Assembly: GCA_000320545.1 (NCBI GenBank) | Contig: ADNK01000614.1 | Coordinates: 192,501-251,575, forward strand | Length of the DNA stretch: 59,075 bases | DNA from: Bigelowiella natans CCMP2755 | Lineage: Eukaryota > Cercozoa > Chlorarachniophyceae | Reading direction: 5' to 3' | Part shown: in pieces, positions 1-11,339 of the stretch | Position numbering within the stretch: position 1 is the first letter of the stretch | Layout of the letters: each line of letters opens with the position of its first letter | Translations under genes and position numbers: made by a program | Notes under the pieces: model-generated | Told to the model about the DNA's origin: nothing | Databases searched by the model: none | Seen by the model: only the letters and a program-made list of their open reading frames with translations

Positions 1-200
1 TCTTCTTCTCAAGAGGTCTATTTAACATATTATTATTACTACTTCTACTCTTACCGGGAGTTGTCGATAGCTGTAGCTGTGATGTTAGCCCCACAGAGTT
101 GACATGTCTTACGCGCCTTCATTTAGAAAAGAAGCAAGTGATGTTGATGGTGGTGATGATGATGATGAAGACGGCAACGACATTAGAAGCCCTCCCCTCT

Positions 201-242
<42 letters not shown>

Positions 243-477
243 CGTCTAAATTAGATTTTGCTACCCCCGGATTATGGGTGCCGCACTCCTCGCAAGCCCA
301 GTCTCCAGGAAGCCAATCGTTGTTCATCAGCGGCTTTCGGGGGTCAAATCCAGGGCGACTACGCGAAGAGTCGCTAAGACGTGTGCGTCCCTTGTTTCGA
401 GCCCTCTTATTCTTAGCCCCACCCTTGCCCCTCCCATCTCCGGCAGGTGATGATTTTGTCGAGAGTAAAGCTGGCAT
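1..477 (-). CDS. RanBP2-type zinc-finger protein, 3' part missing (runs off window)
   Basis: Minus-strand gene with two visible exons, 477-265 and 116-55, joined in phase 0; the second ends at a GTAAGAG donor, so the rest lies beyond base 1. The join creates a RanBP2-type finger: D-W-A-C-E-E-C-G-T-H-N-P-G followed by A-R-K-T-C-Q-L-C-G-A, spacing C-x2-C-x10-C-x2-C, with the W before the first Cys and the N typical of the family. That family binds RNA or ubiquitin. Upstream is a basic, Gly/Lys/Arg-rich stretch (residues about 14-45). The start at 477 is the nearest in-frame ATG; a 5' exon could exist. It is head to head with QTRT2, 337 bp apart. The intron holds a CT microsatellite. Finger solid, gene boundaries not. 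Confidence 0.6.
203..238. repeat. (CT)n microsatellite
   Basis: An uninterrupted CT dinucleotide run lies inside the intron of the RanBP2 zinc-finger gene. Confidence 0.9.
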
Positions 478-814
478 TGGACACCCTTGGCGTAGAGGCC
501 GCAGATCGAGCAAACCACGCAGGGAGGGGAGACGGCGGATCATCTCAACTGAAAAATTAGTACGGTTAGGACTACTCAGCTGGGAAATGCTTGTCGCATC
601 CAGACAAAATATTATAGGATAAATACCCTTATTCAATGGATATATTCGCATATCTGGGTAGAGCGAGATACACGGGTAGCGATGGGTTATTGCAGGATCC
701 TATTTGCTTTCTTACGATGTTTTATTGACGAAAAACAAACGGGATATGTATCAGGGCTTGATTGGGATGTTTCTCCGATAAATCATTGCCTAACAAGAGG
801 GTTTGCTGCGCCAA

Positions 815-1005
815 ATGGCCGACCCTACCCCCTGTCCTCGGGTCGCGAAAGTCCGCACCGTAGGCGGCTTACAGACCCCCGCAGCGTTTATCTACGCTAA
901 GAAGGGCCTTCCAATTAACATTACACCTGATTTGTATAAGCATCTACCAAACTTAAAGGTAGTAGTGGTGTGCTGTGTGGCGATCGAAGAACAACTGACG
1001 ATTGC

Positions 1006-1045
<40 letters not shown>

Positions 1046-4000
1046 TTTCTCTCTCGATCCCACGTTACGTAGGGCCTGCAGCAGCCTCTTCATGACTTAA
1101 TCGGCATGGAATGTGCCAGAAGTACGAAGGATGGGTGCGTTGCTGATTGACAGTTATGCGTGCTACCGCTTTTCTTCATCCCCTCTCTCATTTAACAAAT
1201 ACAGGCTCCGCAAAATGCTCACAATGGACTCTGAGCAGGTTGTGGCACAATCATCGTAACCCTATTTATAACAAATAAATAGTATAAATGGCAGCGCTAC
1301 TGTCCCTTGCTCTCCCTCCCCCCCGCCCCCCCCTCCCTCTCTTTCTTTCTTTCTTTCTTTCTTTCTCTGTGTCGTTAAATGAACGATTCGGAGCAGGTGA
1401 TTTACACGACGATCTGGGACCCTCTCACATGTGTGACAGGACCAGCAAATAACAACGGGTCATTCATTCAACCTTCCACCATACACTAGCAAACAAAAGG
1501 GGCGGGCGCGCATGCGTCGTTTGTGTCTCTGCCTTCGAGGTCTCCTCCATCTTTCATACTCTCCCTATCCCCGCCCCCCGCCGTCACTGCTATTTGGAGT
1601 TCTGAAGAACATTGAATACGGTAGGATCAGCATCAATACGGTGAAGAAAGGCCGCGTCCAGGTCTGCCTTGTATTTGCCACAAATGAGTAGAGAAAGAAG
1701 AAAGTTTTTGATTGAGTGTGTAGCCGTGTTTCTGTGTGTGCTCGTCATTGCCAAACTAGCCACAATTATTATACGGTCTGGCGTTTGATTCTATTCAGTT
1801 GAAATGCGAGTCGTTCATGGCTGACGTCAAAGCGATGCAGCCGCATATGGTCGCCCTTCTTTCCGATCATCTCTACCAGCCCACATCAAAAGGTAGGAGG
1901 CAGAGCGGGGGGGACGGAGCAGAAGGAGAAGGGAGGTGGTATTGAGTGTGAGTACAACCTCCGATATTACTCTTCTTCCGTGTCGTGGATCATGTATGTA
2001 TGCAGGAAGAGTGAGAAAGGCGACAACCCGGACTGTAGACTGGGCGCGGCAATGCGTCAAGCGTGCGAGTGAGTACGTGGTGAGGGTGGTCAATCATTAG
2101 TCACATGTGTGCATGTGTGTGTGTGTGTGCGGTGTGTGGTATGTTTGTGGACTTGACTGCATAGAAGAATGGAGGAAATGAATGATCATTTTATCAAGGG
2201 ACCTTATGGCACGATGACAGCGATTCTGATGATAAGGAGAAGAAGAAGGAGAAACCATCCTCTGGTCTGAAAGCCATATGCATATGTATATTCTCCTGAA
2301 TCCCTTTCCTTATCTTCAAATGATGGAATATGAGAAGGGGCGGGCGGAGAGTACGTCATAGTTATAATCAAAAGTATTCAGCACTATTAAGTACTCATCA
2401 CCGTCCTAACCCCCTCACCATCACCAGCGGTTGCATCAACATCAACAACATCGTCGCCATCTATCTCTCCTCGCTCTCCAGCTAAGCAAGCGCGGCCTCT
2501 GCTTTTTGGCGTCGTCGAGGGGGGGTAATAATGCTGTAATTGCATGTTCGATGTGGTGGTGATGGTGGTAACTATTCAGGAAGCTTCACCAGCAATAAAC
2601 CCGTCCCCCCCCCCCAAACCCCCCATGCCTCATCGCAGGGTTCAATTCCATCCTCTCGTCTTCCTTTTTATCATTTTCTCCTTCCTTCCTTTCTTCCTTC
2701 CTCCCCTCCCCTCCCTCTCCCTTTGGCTGCCACTGGTGTGCAGGGAGATGATGGATTCGAGACGATTCTGTGCGCAAGCTCTCTCCGACATCGAGGTGAT
2801 GATAGCGCGTGGAGGAGATAGATCTTCTACCTCAATTATGCTCCCTTTTCCAATAGTAACAGCAGCAGCAGCACACATACACACACACACACACACATAC
2901 ATGATCATTGCCTACATCCAATAGCCTCGAATAATCTAATGTCGGTTCTCCTGGTAGGGCCTGGATGGATTCGTTGTTGCAGGCCTTGGGCAGGGTGAAT
3001 CTACAGCCGCACGACAGGTGGTGCTAAAATGATAAATGATGAGAATGATGGTGATGGTGATGATGACAATGATGACAATGAGAAAAGGAAGGGGGAAGAG
3101 AATGTAGATGACGACGATGATCGTGATGATGGTGAAAATGGCGAATGTGATTGCGATGAACAAGCTCTTCAGCAAGGGAGGTTGCATAAATAGAACTGAC
3201 TTTGTGCGCCCCCCCCCCCCCCCCTCAGGAGATTTTGCGAACGGTTCTTGCGTGTCTTCCCGTAGAGAAACCTGTAGTTGCTTCCGTCATTCATTCACCG
3301 TTACAGGTGGAAAAGGGGAAGGAAGGGGCGAGAATAGAGAATATGCAGTTTTCCGCTTTTGGCATGGCAAGGGGGGGGGGGGGGGAGAAGTGGAGGCGGT
3401 CTCCCTCTCATCCTGTTGGATTTAGTATTGTAGATGAATGTTTCCCCTTTCGTCATCAACACAATGATGCAAGCGAGGCTCCCTACAAAACTGTTCCTTT
3501 TACACCCAGGAAGCCATTGAATAATGACATGTGGTATATTCACGACAATGCGCAGCAGCAGCAGCAACAACAACAACAACCACAGGTTTTGGAGTGCGTG
3601 TCACACGGAGTTGACCTCTTTGAATCATGGTTAGTAGGCGACAAACCGATAGTAGCATAGATCATGGGTGAGGAGGGGAACCAGTGGAAATTATATATGT
3701 TTACTTCTCTCTCTCTCTTCCTCTCTCTCCTCCTCCTCTCTCTCCTTCTTTCTTCATGCAGCTATCCGTACCGCTTAACGTGCAAGGGCTGTGCCTTGAC
3801 ATTCCAGCATATGTTCGACAAAGAGAGGGCTCCGAGTTCTGCCGAGAAGACCGAGAATGACACGAAGGAGGAGGAGGAGGAGGAGGAGGAGGAGAAGAAG
3901 AATGACATTGCACTCTTCTCGAGCAAGATAAATCTTTGGGATCCGAAATATAAGTATACCTTCCTCGTCGCCTTCGTTGTCGTCGTCGTCGTGTCACCGC

Positions 4001-4226
4001 TATTCACAACCATCTACTGCATGCGTGTCTCACGATGCAGTGCATCTATACGTGCGTGCGTGCGTGTGTTTGTGATGGGGCTGTTTACAAGCAAGCATTT
4101 CTTTTCTTCCCCCTTCCCCTTCTCTTCCTCATCAGACTGGACACTTCGCCCATATTTCCGACCTGTGGGTGCTACGCATGTAATTTTATCCATATGCGTG
4201 GATACTATTTGCACGTATAATTAGGA

Positions 4227-4262
<36 letters not shown>

Positions 4263-5008
4263 TTCACTTTTTCCATATAATAATAATAATATTAATAATA
4301 ATAATATTAGTAATAATAATGCATAACATCTCATTACAATCACGCAAATATTGTTAAGGAGCAATCGCTCTTCCTCGAGGCTTATCATCATCATCATCAT
4401 TAAAAAAAATCATCCTCAGGTAAAACATACTCGAGGGCATATCTTCATCACCTCCTCAACACGCACGAGATGTTAGCTCAGGTGGTGTCATTCTCACACT
4501 CCTTCCCCCCATCTCGCTGTACGTTTCATTACGCAATCCAAGATGAGTAGCGATTATTCATTTTTTTACGATTTCGCCTCGCGCGGTGGTCATAGGTGCT
4601 GCTGCAGCTGCATAACATCTACCACTTCCAGGCTTTTTTCCAAGAGATTAGAAGGTCATCCTCACAAATAATTATGCCGACACAGTCTATCAAATTCTGC
4701 TGCGAATTAATGGATTTCTTTCTCTCTTCCTATCTGAACATCACGTTGTGTGTGCCGTTGTGATGTATATCCGATTTATGTTGTCGTCCTGGCGCGTGCA
4801 CGTCTTGCAGTTATTCGAATTGTTAGTCTTTTCTATGTTTTTATGAATTTGTGTGGAGCGTCTGAATTTGATTGTTGTTCGTGTGTATGTGTGTTTCTTT
4901 TTGGTGCTATTGGTCTTCTCCATCACATCTCCTCTATTAAGAGCGATAAGCGAATCCCGTTTTACGGAGTACAGAGAGCAGTTCGAGCGTGCATTTGATG
5001 CTGCCTAA
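815..5008 (+). CDS. QTRT2: Queuine tRNA-ribosyltransferase accessory subunit 2
   Basis: QTRT2 is the zinc-binding, non-catalytic partner of QTRT1 in the enzyme that swaps guanine-34 for queuine in GUN-anticodon tRNAs; the animal complex sits at the mitochondrial outer membrane. I joined 18 exons: 815-958, 1073-1134, 1205-1238, 1397-1430, 1600-1661, 1799-1892, 2006-2068, 2199-2264, 2428-2524, 2744-2795, 2958-3017, 3229-3306, 3586-3629, 3762-3953, 4136-4179, 4420-4481, 4596-4654, 4942-5008. All phases agree, giving 437 aa (animal QTRT2 about 415). Family landmarks appear in order: K-K-G-R-V-Q-L, F-G-V-V-E-G-G, G-L-D-G-F-V-V-A-G-L-G, H-G-V-D-L-F-E-S, K-G-C-A-L-T-F, and the zinc site C-G-C-Y-A-C followed by H-H-L-L and L-H-N. 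A lineage-specific Ser/Asp/Lys insert sits before F-G-V-V-E-G-G, and an acidic run is in exon 14. Exon 8's acceptor is the weakest join. Confidence 0.9.
1009..1042. repeat. (CT)n microsatellite in QTRT2 intron 1
   Basis: The CT run lies about 30 bp before the exon-2 acceptor at 1071-1072 and on the sense strand forms part of the pyrimidine tract. Confidence 0.85.
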
Positions 5009-5740
5009 CTAGACATTCGTTACTGTTAGCCAGATCTTGTATGCCATGCCTCAATGCATTCGTAGTAGCAACTGAACATTTATTATAATAACAAGTTTAC
5101 AGTATGGAATGCAATCGTATTAGATTTGTCATAATAAGATTAGCATTTACTGTGTTGATGGCTGAGCAAAATAATCGAAAATTTGAGTACATAATGTATG
5201 GCTGATGCAGCCGTTGCTAGCGTTGCCGTCTAGGGCAATGTGAGATGGATGTAATGAAATGATTATATTTTTTCAATAGTCATTCTAACGTAGTTGTGCA
5301 GATATGACATCTAGCTAGCTAGTGTAGCTGTGCAGATATGACCTAGCATCATTGAGCATTGTGCGCATACGTCAACAATATATAACTCACAAAGCACATC
5401 TAGATGCACATGCGGTCATGGTGCTGTGTGGGACCCGTACGAAATGCAATGCATGCACGTGCGACGACGAGCAAACAGTGAAAGTATTGTTTATGTAGGA
5501 CCACATAGCAACTGTTTGTGCTCTGCATGATGTTCATCATGGTAAACAGCAGCAACATGTGCATGTGTGCTGTGGCTAGAATGTGTCGTCGGTTATTGTG
5601 CGAATACATGGCTAGCTCTCGTTCGCTCGTCATAACAAAGTCTCTTATAACTGGTATCATCGACAACCGCCGAAAATATACATGCTTTAGCTTTGGTTTG
5701 AAGCCATTATTCACCGCTGTAGGCGTTGGATGACCTCATT
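5009..5740. other. Tail-to-tail spacer, QTRT2 / MDR enzyme
   Basis: No supported gene. It holds two copies of AGYTGTGCAGATATGAC (5293-5309 and 5327-5343) separated by CTAGCTAGCTAG, plus an ATGCATGC palindrome near 5448-5456. The open stretches here have no protein character. Confidence 0.6.
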
Positions 5741-6112
5741 TTAGTTGGGGACAAGGGCAATTTTCCCAAAATGATTGTCGCTTACTCCCCCAGCGCCCCC
5801 ACCCGCCGAGAAGTTGAATGCAGCTGCCGCGCTGTTGAGGCCACGGAAGGTTTTCGCGATCTGTGCCGTGAGCTTGCCAGCCTCGAACATCTGTGTTAGC
5901 TCCTGAAGTCCCTGTGCTGAGTACTGCTTGAAGTCAGGTGCAGTGTTGTAGTTTATTTGGCGCACACCAGGCTTTGGATTCCCTGAGAGGCAAGGAGGGC
6001 CCTGAGTCTTCTTTGCGTAGCACCCGCTGTGTGGGAGGAGGAGATATACGCCTCCCGCGCGTAACGTACGCATCGCCTTGTCTGCAGTCCCCTCTTCGCC
6101 ATAGTTATCTAG

Positions 6113-6156
<44 letters not shown>

Positions 6157-7079
6157 GTAGTCGCATTGTTGTCATTTGTTGTACATCTTGATCATCATCA
6201 TTACTCTTCTCACAAAAATCCACCTGGAACGATATACGAGGACAAAGACGATGACGGCGACAACGACGAGGATCATTATTCGTTATACATTGACTTGGTG
6301 TTTACATCATTGTCATTATTATTACCATACACCACATCCACGCTATCATCTGGCAGGCTCTCGAACAGGTCTGCCTTCTTGTAATCCACCACGAATGTAG
6401 CCCCCAACCCCTTCACAAACGCAATCTCCTCCTCGCCGGACGCTGCTGTTGCGATGTGCGTGGCTCCGTATGCCTTGGCAATTTCGATGCCAATGAACCC
6501 CGTCCCACCCGAGCCAGAGGTGATGACTACGGTGAGATTACCGCTCTTGGTGTCGTTGATCCATGGAGATCCCTCAGGCATGGGGTCGTTGGGGAGGGAC
6601 CCTGTCCTCTTCAGAGAGAACAAAGACGTCAACCCAACTTCAGGGATGGTTCCTGCCTGCTCCAAAGGGAGATTTTCAGGCGCCAGAGCCAGATCAGCTT
6701 CTGAGGAGGACACGAATTCGGCGTAAGAAGGATGACCAGCACCCCAGACGCGGTCACCCGGCTTCAAGCGTGTGCAATCTGGGCATTCCATGACGGTTCC
6801 CGCCACATCGTTCCCACAGCCAAGAAGGCAACCGCCGAGTTCCACGGTGTCCACGTCCGAGGGGTTGACCGACGAGCTGTTGATTGCGATCAAGGCGTGG
6901 CCAGACTTGGCCTTTGGGCGGGGCACGGACTTGACCTTGACGCAGGAGGTGAACGGTTTTTTGCAAGGCCCTGCCCGGACTTGAAGCATGCGACTGCTTC
7001 CACCCTCGTCATCGTTGAGGGGGTCTGTTGCATCGGTGACACGGAGGGGGAGGAGAAAGAGGATGAGGGCAAGGGTCAT
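5741..7079 (-). CDS. Secretory-pathway MDR-superfamily (quinone oxidoreductase-like) enzyme
   Basis: Two exons, 7079-6326 and 6108-5741, joined in phase 1, give about 373 aa. The fold is that of zinc-independent medium-chain dehydrogenase/reductases such as quinone reductases and RTN4IP1: the GroES-like half has S-S-S-V-N-P-S-D, G-C-G-N-D-V-A-G-T-V and P-G-D-R-V-W-G; the Rossmann half has the NAD(P) loop S-G-S-G-G-T-G-F-I-G and then Y-G-A-T-H and L-G-A-T-F-V-V-D-Y. I chose the Met at 7079 because a hydrophobic signal peptide (M-T-L-A-L-I-L-F-L-L-P-L) follows; the frame stays open about 70 codons upstream, so a longer start is possible. A signal peptide is unusual in this family. The single intron holds an (AT)n run. 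Substrate cannot be predicted. Confidence 0.8.
6119..6154. repeat. (AT)n microsatellite
   Basis: The AT run lies inside the only intron of the MDR gene, just before the exon-2 acceptor in the sense direction. Confidence 0.9.
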
Positions 7080-8383
7080 TGTGGGATGGGCCTCGCCTGG
7101 TTTGTGTGTCGGGGTTTTCCTGCTTCGATCTCTCACAGTCTCCGTGAATTTTCCACGGGAAAAACACCTTGAAATCACAGGGATCCGTTTGATCAGGGTG
7201 ACGAGATCAAAGTCACTGTCTCCATTCCAAAGTGGGATCCATTTCGAAAAAGAGTTCAAGGAACACTGACGACTGACAACTGACACATCAGTGGTTTCAC
7301 CACTAGTTAGACCTCACTAAATTTAGTTCGAGGTAGATCTACTGCATTTCGCACACTGCAAATGTCTTGTCACATTTTGGAAATGTAGTTCATCATCATT
7401 GTTCATTGTTCATTGTTCAGTGCAGCTGCTCCAGAATCCACAGTCACTGACAATTGGTTTCTGACTCATTGATGCCAGATGCCTCTCCTCAAAGGGAATG
7501 CTGGATGACACTGTTCATTGCAACTTGCATTGCACTTTCTTGCACAATGTCAGCTGGCTGTTGTGGCACCCACGGAGCTCCCTGAGATTCAATGAACGTG
7601 TGCAATTGCAGGCTTCAATGAAAACTGCGTGCATCACACGTGAACAAGTGATCGACCGCTCAGCACAGACAAAACTTGTGCACATCATGGCATGCCAAGT
7701 TGATCATCAACTCTCTGCTGGAATGAAAATGTGAACGTGGTGTTGTCATCATTTCTGCGACGATCATGCGATGATGGTGTTGATGAGGCAACGTTTTGAA
7801 TGAAGTGACGACGAAGAGCTCGAGAGATCATGAACAGTCATGAACAGTCCCTCTTTCTGTTGCTAGATCCTCTCTTGCTAGCTTGCACAACTGGGGCTAA
7901 GATCATGCGTCATGTCAATGAGCCAATGTGTGCGTTGTGAACACAGCATGTCTTGATGCACACGTGCTAGCGTGTGCAAAAGCATGTGCCATGGACATCT
8001 CATGCGTGGAAGCATGTGTGCCGCGTGCAAGCACATTGATGGTACATGCTGCTCAATGAAATCAGTACCATGCATTCATAGACTTGTGTGTGGCACATCG
8101 ATTCCAGAGCAACGTAGGCAACGGAGGAATCAGGTTGACATCACCATGGCAACTGGCATCATGTACAATTATCCATGCGTGATTCAATGCCAATGCAATG
8201 TGCATAAAGCGAAATATAAATGCGCATGCGAATTATCTTGAGAAAAGGAGCTATCTCAGCTCACAAAGATATGTTTACCGAGCAAAGTCATGTCGCATGT
8301 GCATCGTCTACAGATTTGGAAAAGCTCTTTGCACTCAATTTATTATCGTGGAAAAACATTTCGTGATGAGTTCAATAACAAAT
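7080..8383. other. Long spacer without a supported gene
   Basis: This lies between the 5' end of the MDR gene and the 3' end of the CUE/CSD gene, the only head-to-tail junction in the window. It is rich in TGCA, GTGCA and CATGC words, as are the tail-to-tail spacers. A 78-codon plus-strand frame (7498-7734) and shorter ones show no domain or convincing protein composition. A plus-strand gene or ncRNA ending here is possible but unsupported. Confidence 0.5.
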
Positions 8384-9304
8384 TTATCTGCTTTGGTCAG
8401 TTACAGTTTCAGAATCATCTGGTTCTACTTCCTTACAAGCGATAAGCGCTGCCCGATGAATACATTTTGTGCGAACGTACAAGACGTCTACAGTCGTACC
8501 AACATCTGGGATTCCATTTTCGCATTGGTCATGCTTAAAGTATACATCTTTCTCTTCTGTAGGAACTTTGATAAAACCACATGTAGGTTCTAGTCCCTTA
8601 ACCTTTCCCGTTGCGATATGGATTTTATTAATTTCTGTTATTACGTGAAAAGCCTTGTCACCTGTGTCCCTAACAACAGTCACAAACACAGGATCTCCGA
8701 TTTCAGGGTTTGCATAGTTGCACTTATCCAACAAGCAGGAGACATTCTTTGGTCCACGATGAAAGTCTACTTTCACTATGCCATTTTCCATCTCATTAAT
8801 TTTCCCAAAAGCTTTCTCCTGCACGAATGATTTTATTTTCGACGAGTGCTTGGTATCTTTCATTGGTCTATTACGAGATGGTTGGGATTCTTCCCGACAT
8901 GAAGATCTTCTCTTCCGACGCTGTTTTGCATCAGAATCAACGACATTGTCATGTTTGATGTCATCGTAAGTTTCCCTATCTCCTTTTACTTGTCCTATAC
9001 GCGTCGGATCTTTGGCCTCGGATTTCGGAATTAAAGGTTTGTTTCCAATTAGACTTTCATTGTCGTGAGTCATATTGAACAGTGTTTTCAGCATTTTTTG
9101 TTCGTTTCCTTTATGCTGTCCAAGGATTAAGTTGATGACAGCCGGTTCGATCATGGGAAATATTGTGCCATTCTCTGGAGTCATCTCGTACAAGGTAAGT
9201 AGTATTTTTTCTACGTTTTTACGATGCTGCTGCATGACCCCTCGAATGACTGCAAGGTCAATTAGGGGAAACATGGTTCTGTACTTTTGAGCATCCATTT
9301 TCAT
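8384..9304 (-). CDS. Tandem CUE / tandem cold-shock-domain protein
   Basis: Intronless, 306 aa. Residues 10-42 and 48-79 are two CUE-like helical repeats, each starting with M-F-P or I-F-P and having the pattern V-I/N-L...Q-H-(R/K)-(K/G)-N-x-(E)-K...L-(L/F); CUE domains bind ubiquitin. A basic, polar linker (about 85-160) follows, with a K-Q-R-R-K-R-R patch. Residues about 163-226 and 231-293 resemble two cold-shock/S1-like OB folds; the second is clearer, with A-T-G-K-V-K, C-G-F-I-K-V and D-V-Y-F-K-H followed by V-G-T-T-V-D-V, as in CSDE1/UNR-type RNA-binding domains. A role coupling RNA binding to ubiquitin is inference. The start is the first ATG at 9304; a second is two codons on. It is head to head with the 2OG oxygenase, 463 bp apart. 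Confidence 0.75.
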   Translation of the reverse strand: MKMDAQKYRTMFPLIDLAVIRGVMQQHRKNVEKILLTLYEMTPENGTIFPMIEPAVINLILGQHKGNEQKMLKTLFNMTHDNESLIGNKPLIPKSEAKDPTRIGQVKGDRETYDDIKHDNVVDSDAKQRRKRRSSCREESQPSRNRPMKDTKHSSKIKSFVQEKAFGKINEMENGIVKVDFHRGPKNVSCLLDKCNYANPEIGDPVFVTVVRDTGDKAFHVITEINKIHIATGKVKGLEPTCGFIKVPTEEKDVYFKHDQCENGIPDVGTTVDVLYVRTKCIHRAALIACKEVEPDDSETVTDQSR

Positions 9305-9767
9305 CTATTTCTTTTTGGTTTCTTCTTTGATTGTGTTCCTTCAGGGTTTGTGAGTTATGGAGCAAGGATCGCGAACCGATTCGCCCCCTATACTTTCCCT
9401 CATCTGAGAGCACGAAAAGGTACCGACCATTTTTCCCGGATAAAATTTGCGGGCGAAAACAATATTATCCTGTCGCATGATGAAATTACCGTGAGAAAAC
9501 TGTCCATTATTGCAGCTTATGTCTAATTCACCAAACTTCTTTCTTTGCCGCTTGCTTGCCGAACCATGTCCTATGCGAATACGGCCGAATCCCCGTACGG
9601 GTTCGAAGAAAATCGAGGAACAAATGTGAGCAAGGCGTTTTATTGCTGCGACAATATTATCCCATGCCGTAATAGGGAAAAGAAATTAGCATCTTCTATT
9701 TTGCAATCGCGACATCGATTCTTGCCTGTTGCAGAAGAATTCATGAAAACCTAATCGCACTCGCACA

Positions 9768-10496
9768 ATGGAGAAGACAACGAATGACTCCGATGAAAGT
9801 CAGCCAGAAACGAAGGTAGTAGTGACTGACTTCGCACCGTTGTGCTGCAAGGCACATGGAGTCGGTGTGCGTAAAGATCGACCGTGTTTAGGCTTCAAGA
9901 ACTTGCTGACTCCGGACGAATGCAAAGCGATGATTGAGCACATAAAAGACCGGCATGCGAAGGAAGCAGTATCGCTCGCACCTGGAAGTCGTTCCCAGTT
10001 CAGAATGGAGGACAAGAAGCTAAGCGAGAAAATCTGGGGAAGGATAAAGAAGTACCTTCCCGAGAAGCTCGATGATGGTGTAGTGATCGGTCTTCGTGCT
10101 GGCTGGAACCATGCAAGATACTTTCCTGGCCAATCCGTGTTCGCTCACATGGACCAAAGACAAGCGTCAAAAGAGCAAGGCGCCGACGCAACCATCGCTA
10201 GCCGCATGTCTCTCACAATCTATCTCGACGAGGGCTACGAAGGCGCTGAGTTTGTATTCTGCAAAGGAGTTCAGCTTGATGGATCGTACCAAGAGGAAGT
10301 CAAAGTCCTCAAACCAAAGGCAGGAGATGCCGTCATCTTCTACCAAGGAGTGCCAGAGTTCTTTCACGCCGTACCCCCCCTCAAGACGAAGATAAAATCG
10401 ATCATGCGGTCGGACGTGCTCTATAAGTTCAAGACTGCGGAGGCCGCGGATGTTGGTGGGAAACGGGGGATTGAAGGAGGAGCAAAGATAAAATAA
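9768..10496 (+). CDS. 2-oxoglutarate/Fe(II) oxygenase, prolyl 4-hydroxylase-like
   Basis: Intronless, 242 aa. The double-stranded beta-helix core carries the expected iron triad H127-x-D129 (in F-A-H-M-D) and H200 (in F-F-H-A-V-P), with R214 in the 2OG-binding position. Around the triad are typical P4H-family pieces: Y-F-P-G-Q-S before the HxD, S-L-T-I-Y-L-D-E and G-A-E-F after it, then P-K-A-G-D-A-V-I-F-Y-Q. The N-terminus has no clear targeting peptide and there is no peptide-binding domain, so it resembles the small stand-alone enzymes of protists rather than collagen P4H. The substrate could be a protein prolyl residue or a small molecule. The C-terminal 20 residues are Gly/Lys-rich. Confidence 0.85.
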   Translation: MEKTTNDSDESQPETKVVVTDFAPLCCKAHGVGVRKDRPCLGFKNLLTPDECKAMIEHIKDRHAKEAVSLAPGSRSQFRMEDKKLSEKIWGRIKKYLPEKLDDGVVIGLRAGWNHARYFPGQSVFAHMDQRQASKEQGADATIASRMSLTIYLDEGYEGAEFVFCKGVQLDGSYQEEVKVLKPKAGDAVIFYQGVPEFFHAVPPLKTKIKSIMRSDVLYKFKTAEAADVGGKRGIEGGAKIK

Positions 10497-11339
10497 GCCT
10501 TTTAACACAGGCAGATTCAGCAGCTATATCTGGAAATGAACTTCATTCGCTATATGCCATCTCCCTAGATCGTGAATGTTTTCATGGAACGTTTAAGATC
10601 CACATGTGTTCCGAGCTGGTTGTACGTTATGTGGATATCTAATAATGATGCGATCTTACGTAGTCGGCCGTGGGTTGCGAATGGTAGGTAAGAGCTGGAC
10701 AATCTCACAGCACATCAACAAAAATATATTTCTCTGGTACTGCTTGGTTATTAGCTAATGTAGCTGTGAACCTAGCAATTCTTAAAAGTAGAATAAATGT
10801 GTAAATTAATAAGACGTCCAAAGTTTTCCATTTATGTTGCTACTACATAGGACCCCCAATCGCATAGTAATAGAATGTAAAAATGGTACATAAATTTTTA
10901 TAACATTTATACATCCATACGTACAAGTGCCAGCTAATATAATATGCTCTAAACGCGCGCATCTACATCGCTGGATGTTGCCATGCCTGTAATATTTATT
11001 GATAGATTGATAGCTTGAGCGGTGAGAGCGATGACGTAGTGATAATGCACTGCTACATAGTCTGTGATAGTTTGAAATGAATTTGTCAAGCGGCACATCG
11101 CATTCGCTTACTCTAGTACTTGCTACAATGTGCCTCAGTAGCCATGTGTATATAGCTATGCGCCTGTAGAGATATTGTATGCACGCGCACTTATAAAGTG
11201 ATATCATCTAGAAATACTTTAATGCACAGCAATTTATCCTCATTGCATGATCGCTGCCTTAACTCATTTCTTCTCGTAAGCACCCGGGACACGACGACGT
11301 AAATAACAAACCCCGCCAGGATCCACAATGGCCATCATG
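10497..11339. other. Tail-to-tail spacer, 2OG oxygenase / ABCC
   Basis: No supported gene. The part next to the ABCC stop contains a decayed partial copy of the last ABCC exon (see 11262-11366). The remainder is AT-rich with TAGCTAATGTAGCTGTG-type words. Confidence 0.55.

Noticed and set aside
109-651. Single 180-codon minus-strand frame read through the CT repeat
   Set aside because: The Arg-Glu run comes from the microsatellite. The zinc finger is completed only by splicing it out (265 to 116).
3202-3660. Uninterrupted plus-strand coding frame of about 150 codons
   Set aside because: It spans two QTRT2 exons and an in-frame intron with poly-Gln; family comparison supports splicing at 3306/3586.
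10806-11207. 133-codon minus-strand ORF
   Set aside because: It sits in a convergent spacer with biased Tyr/Cys/His composition and no family signal.
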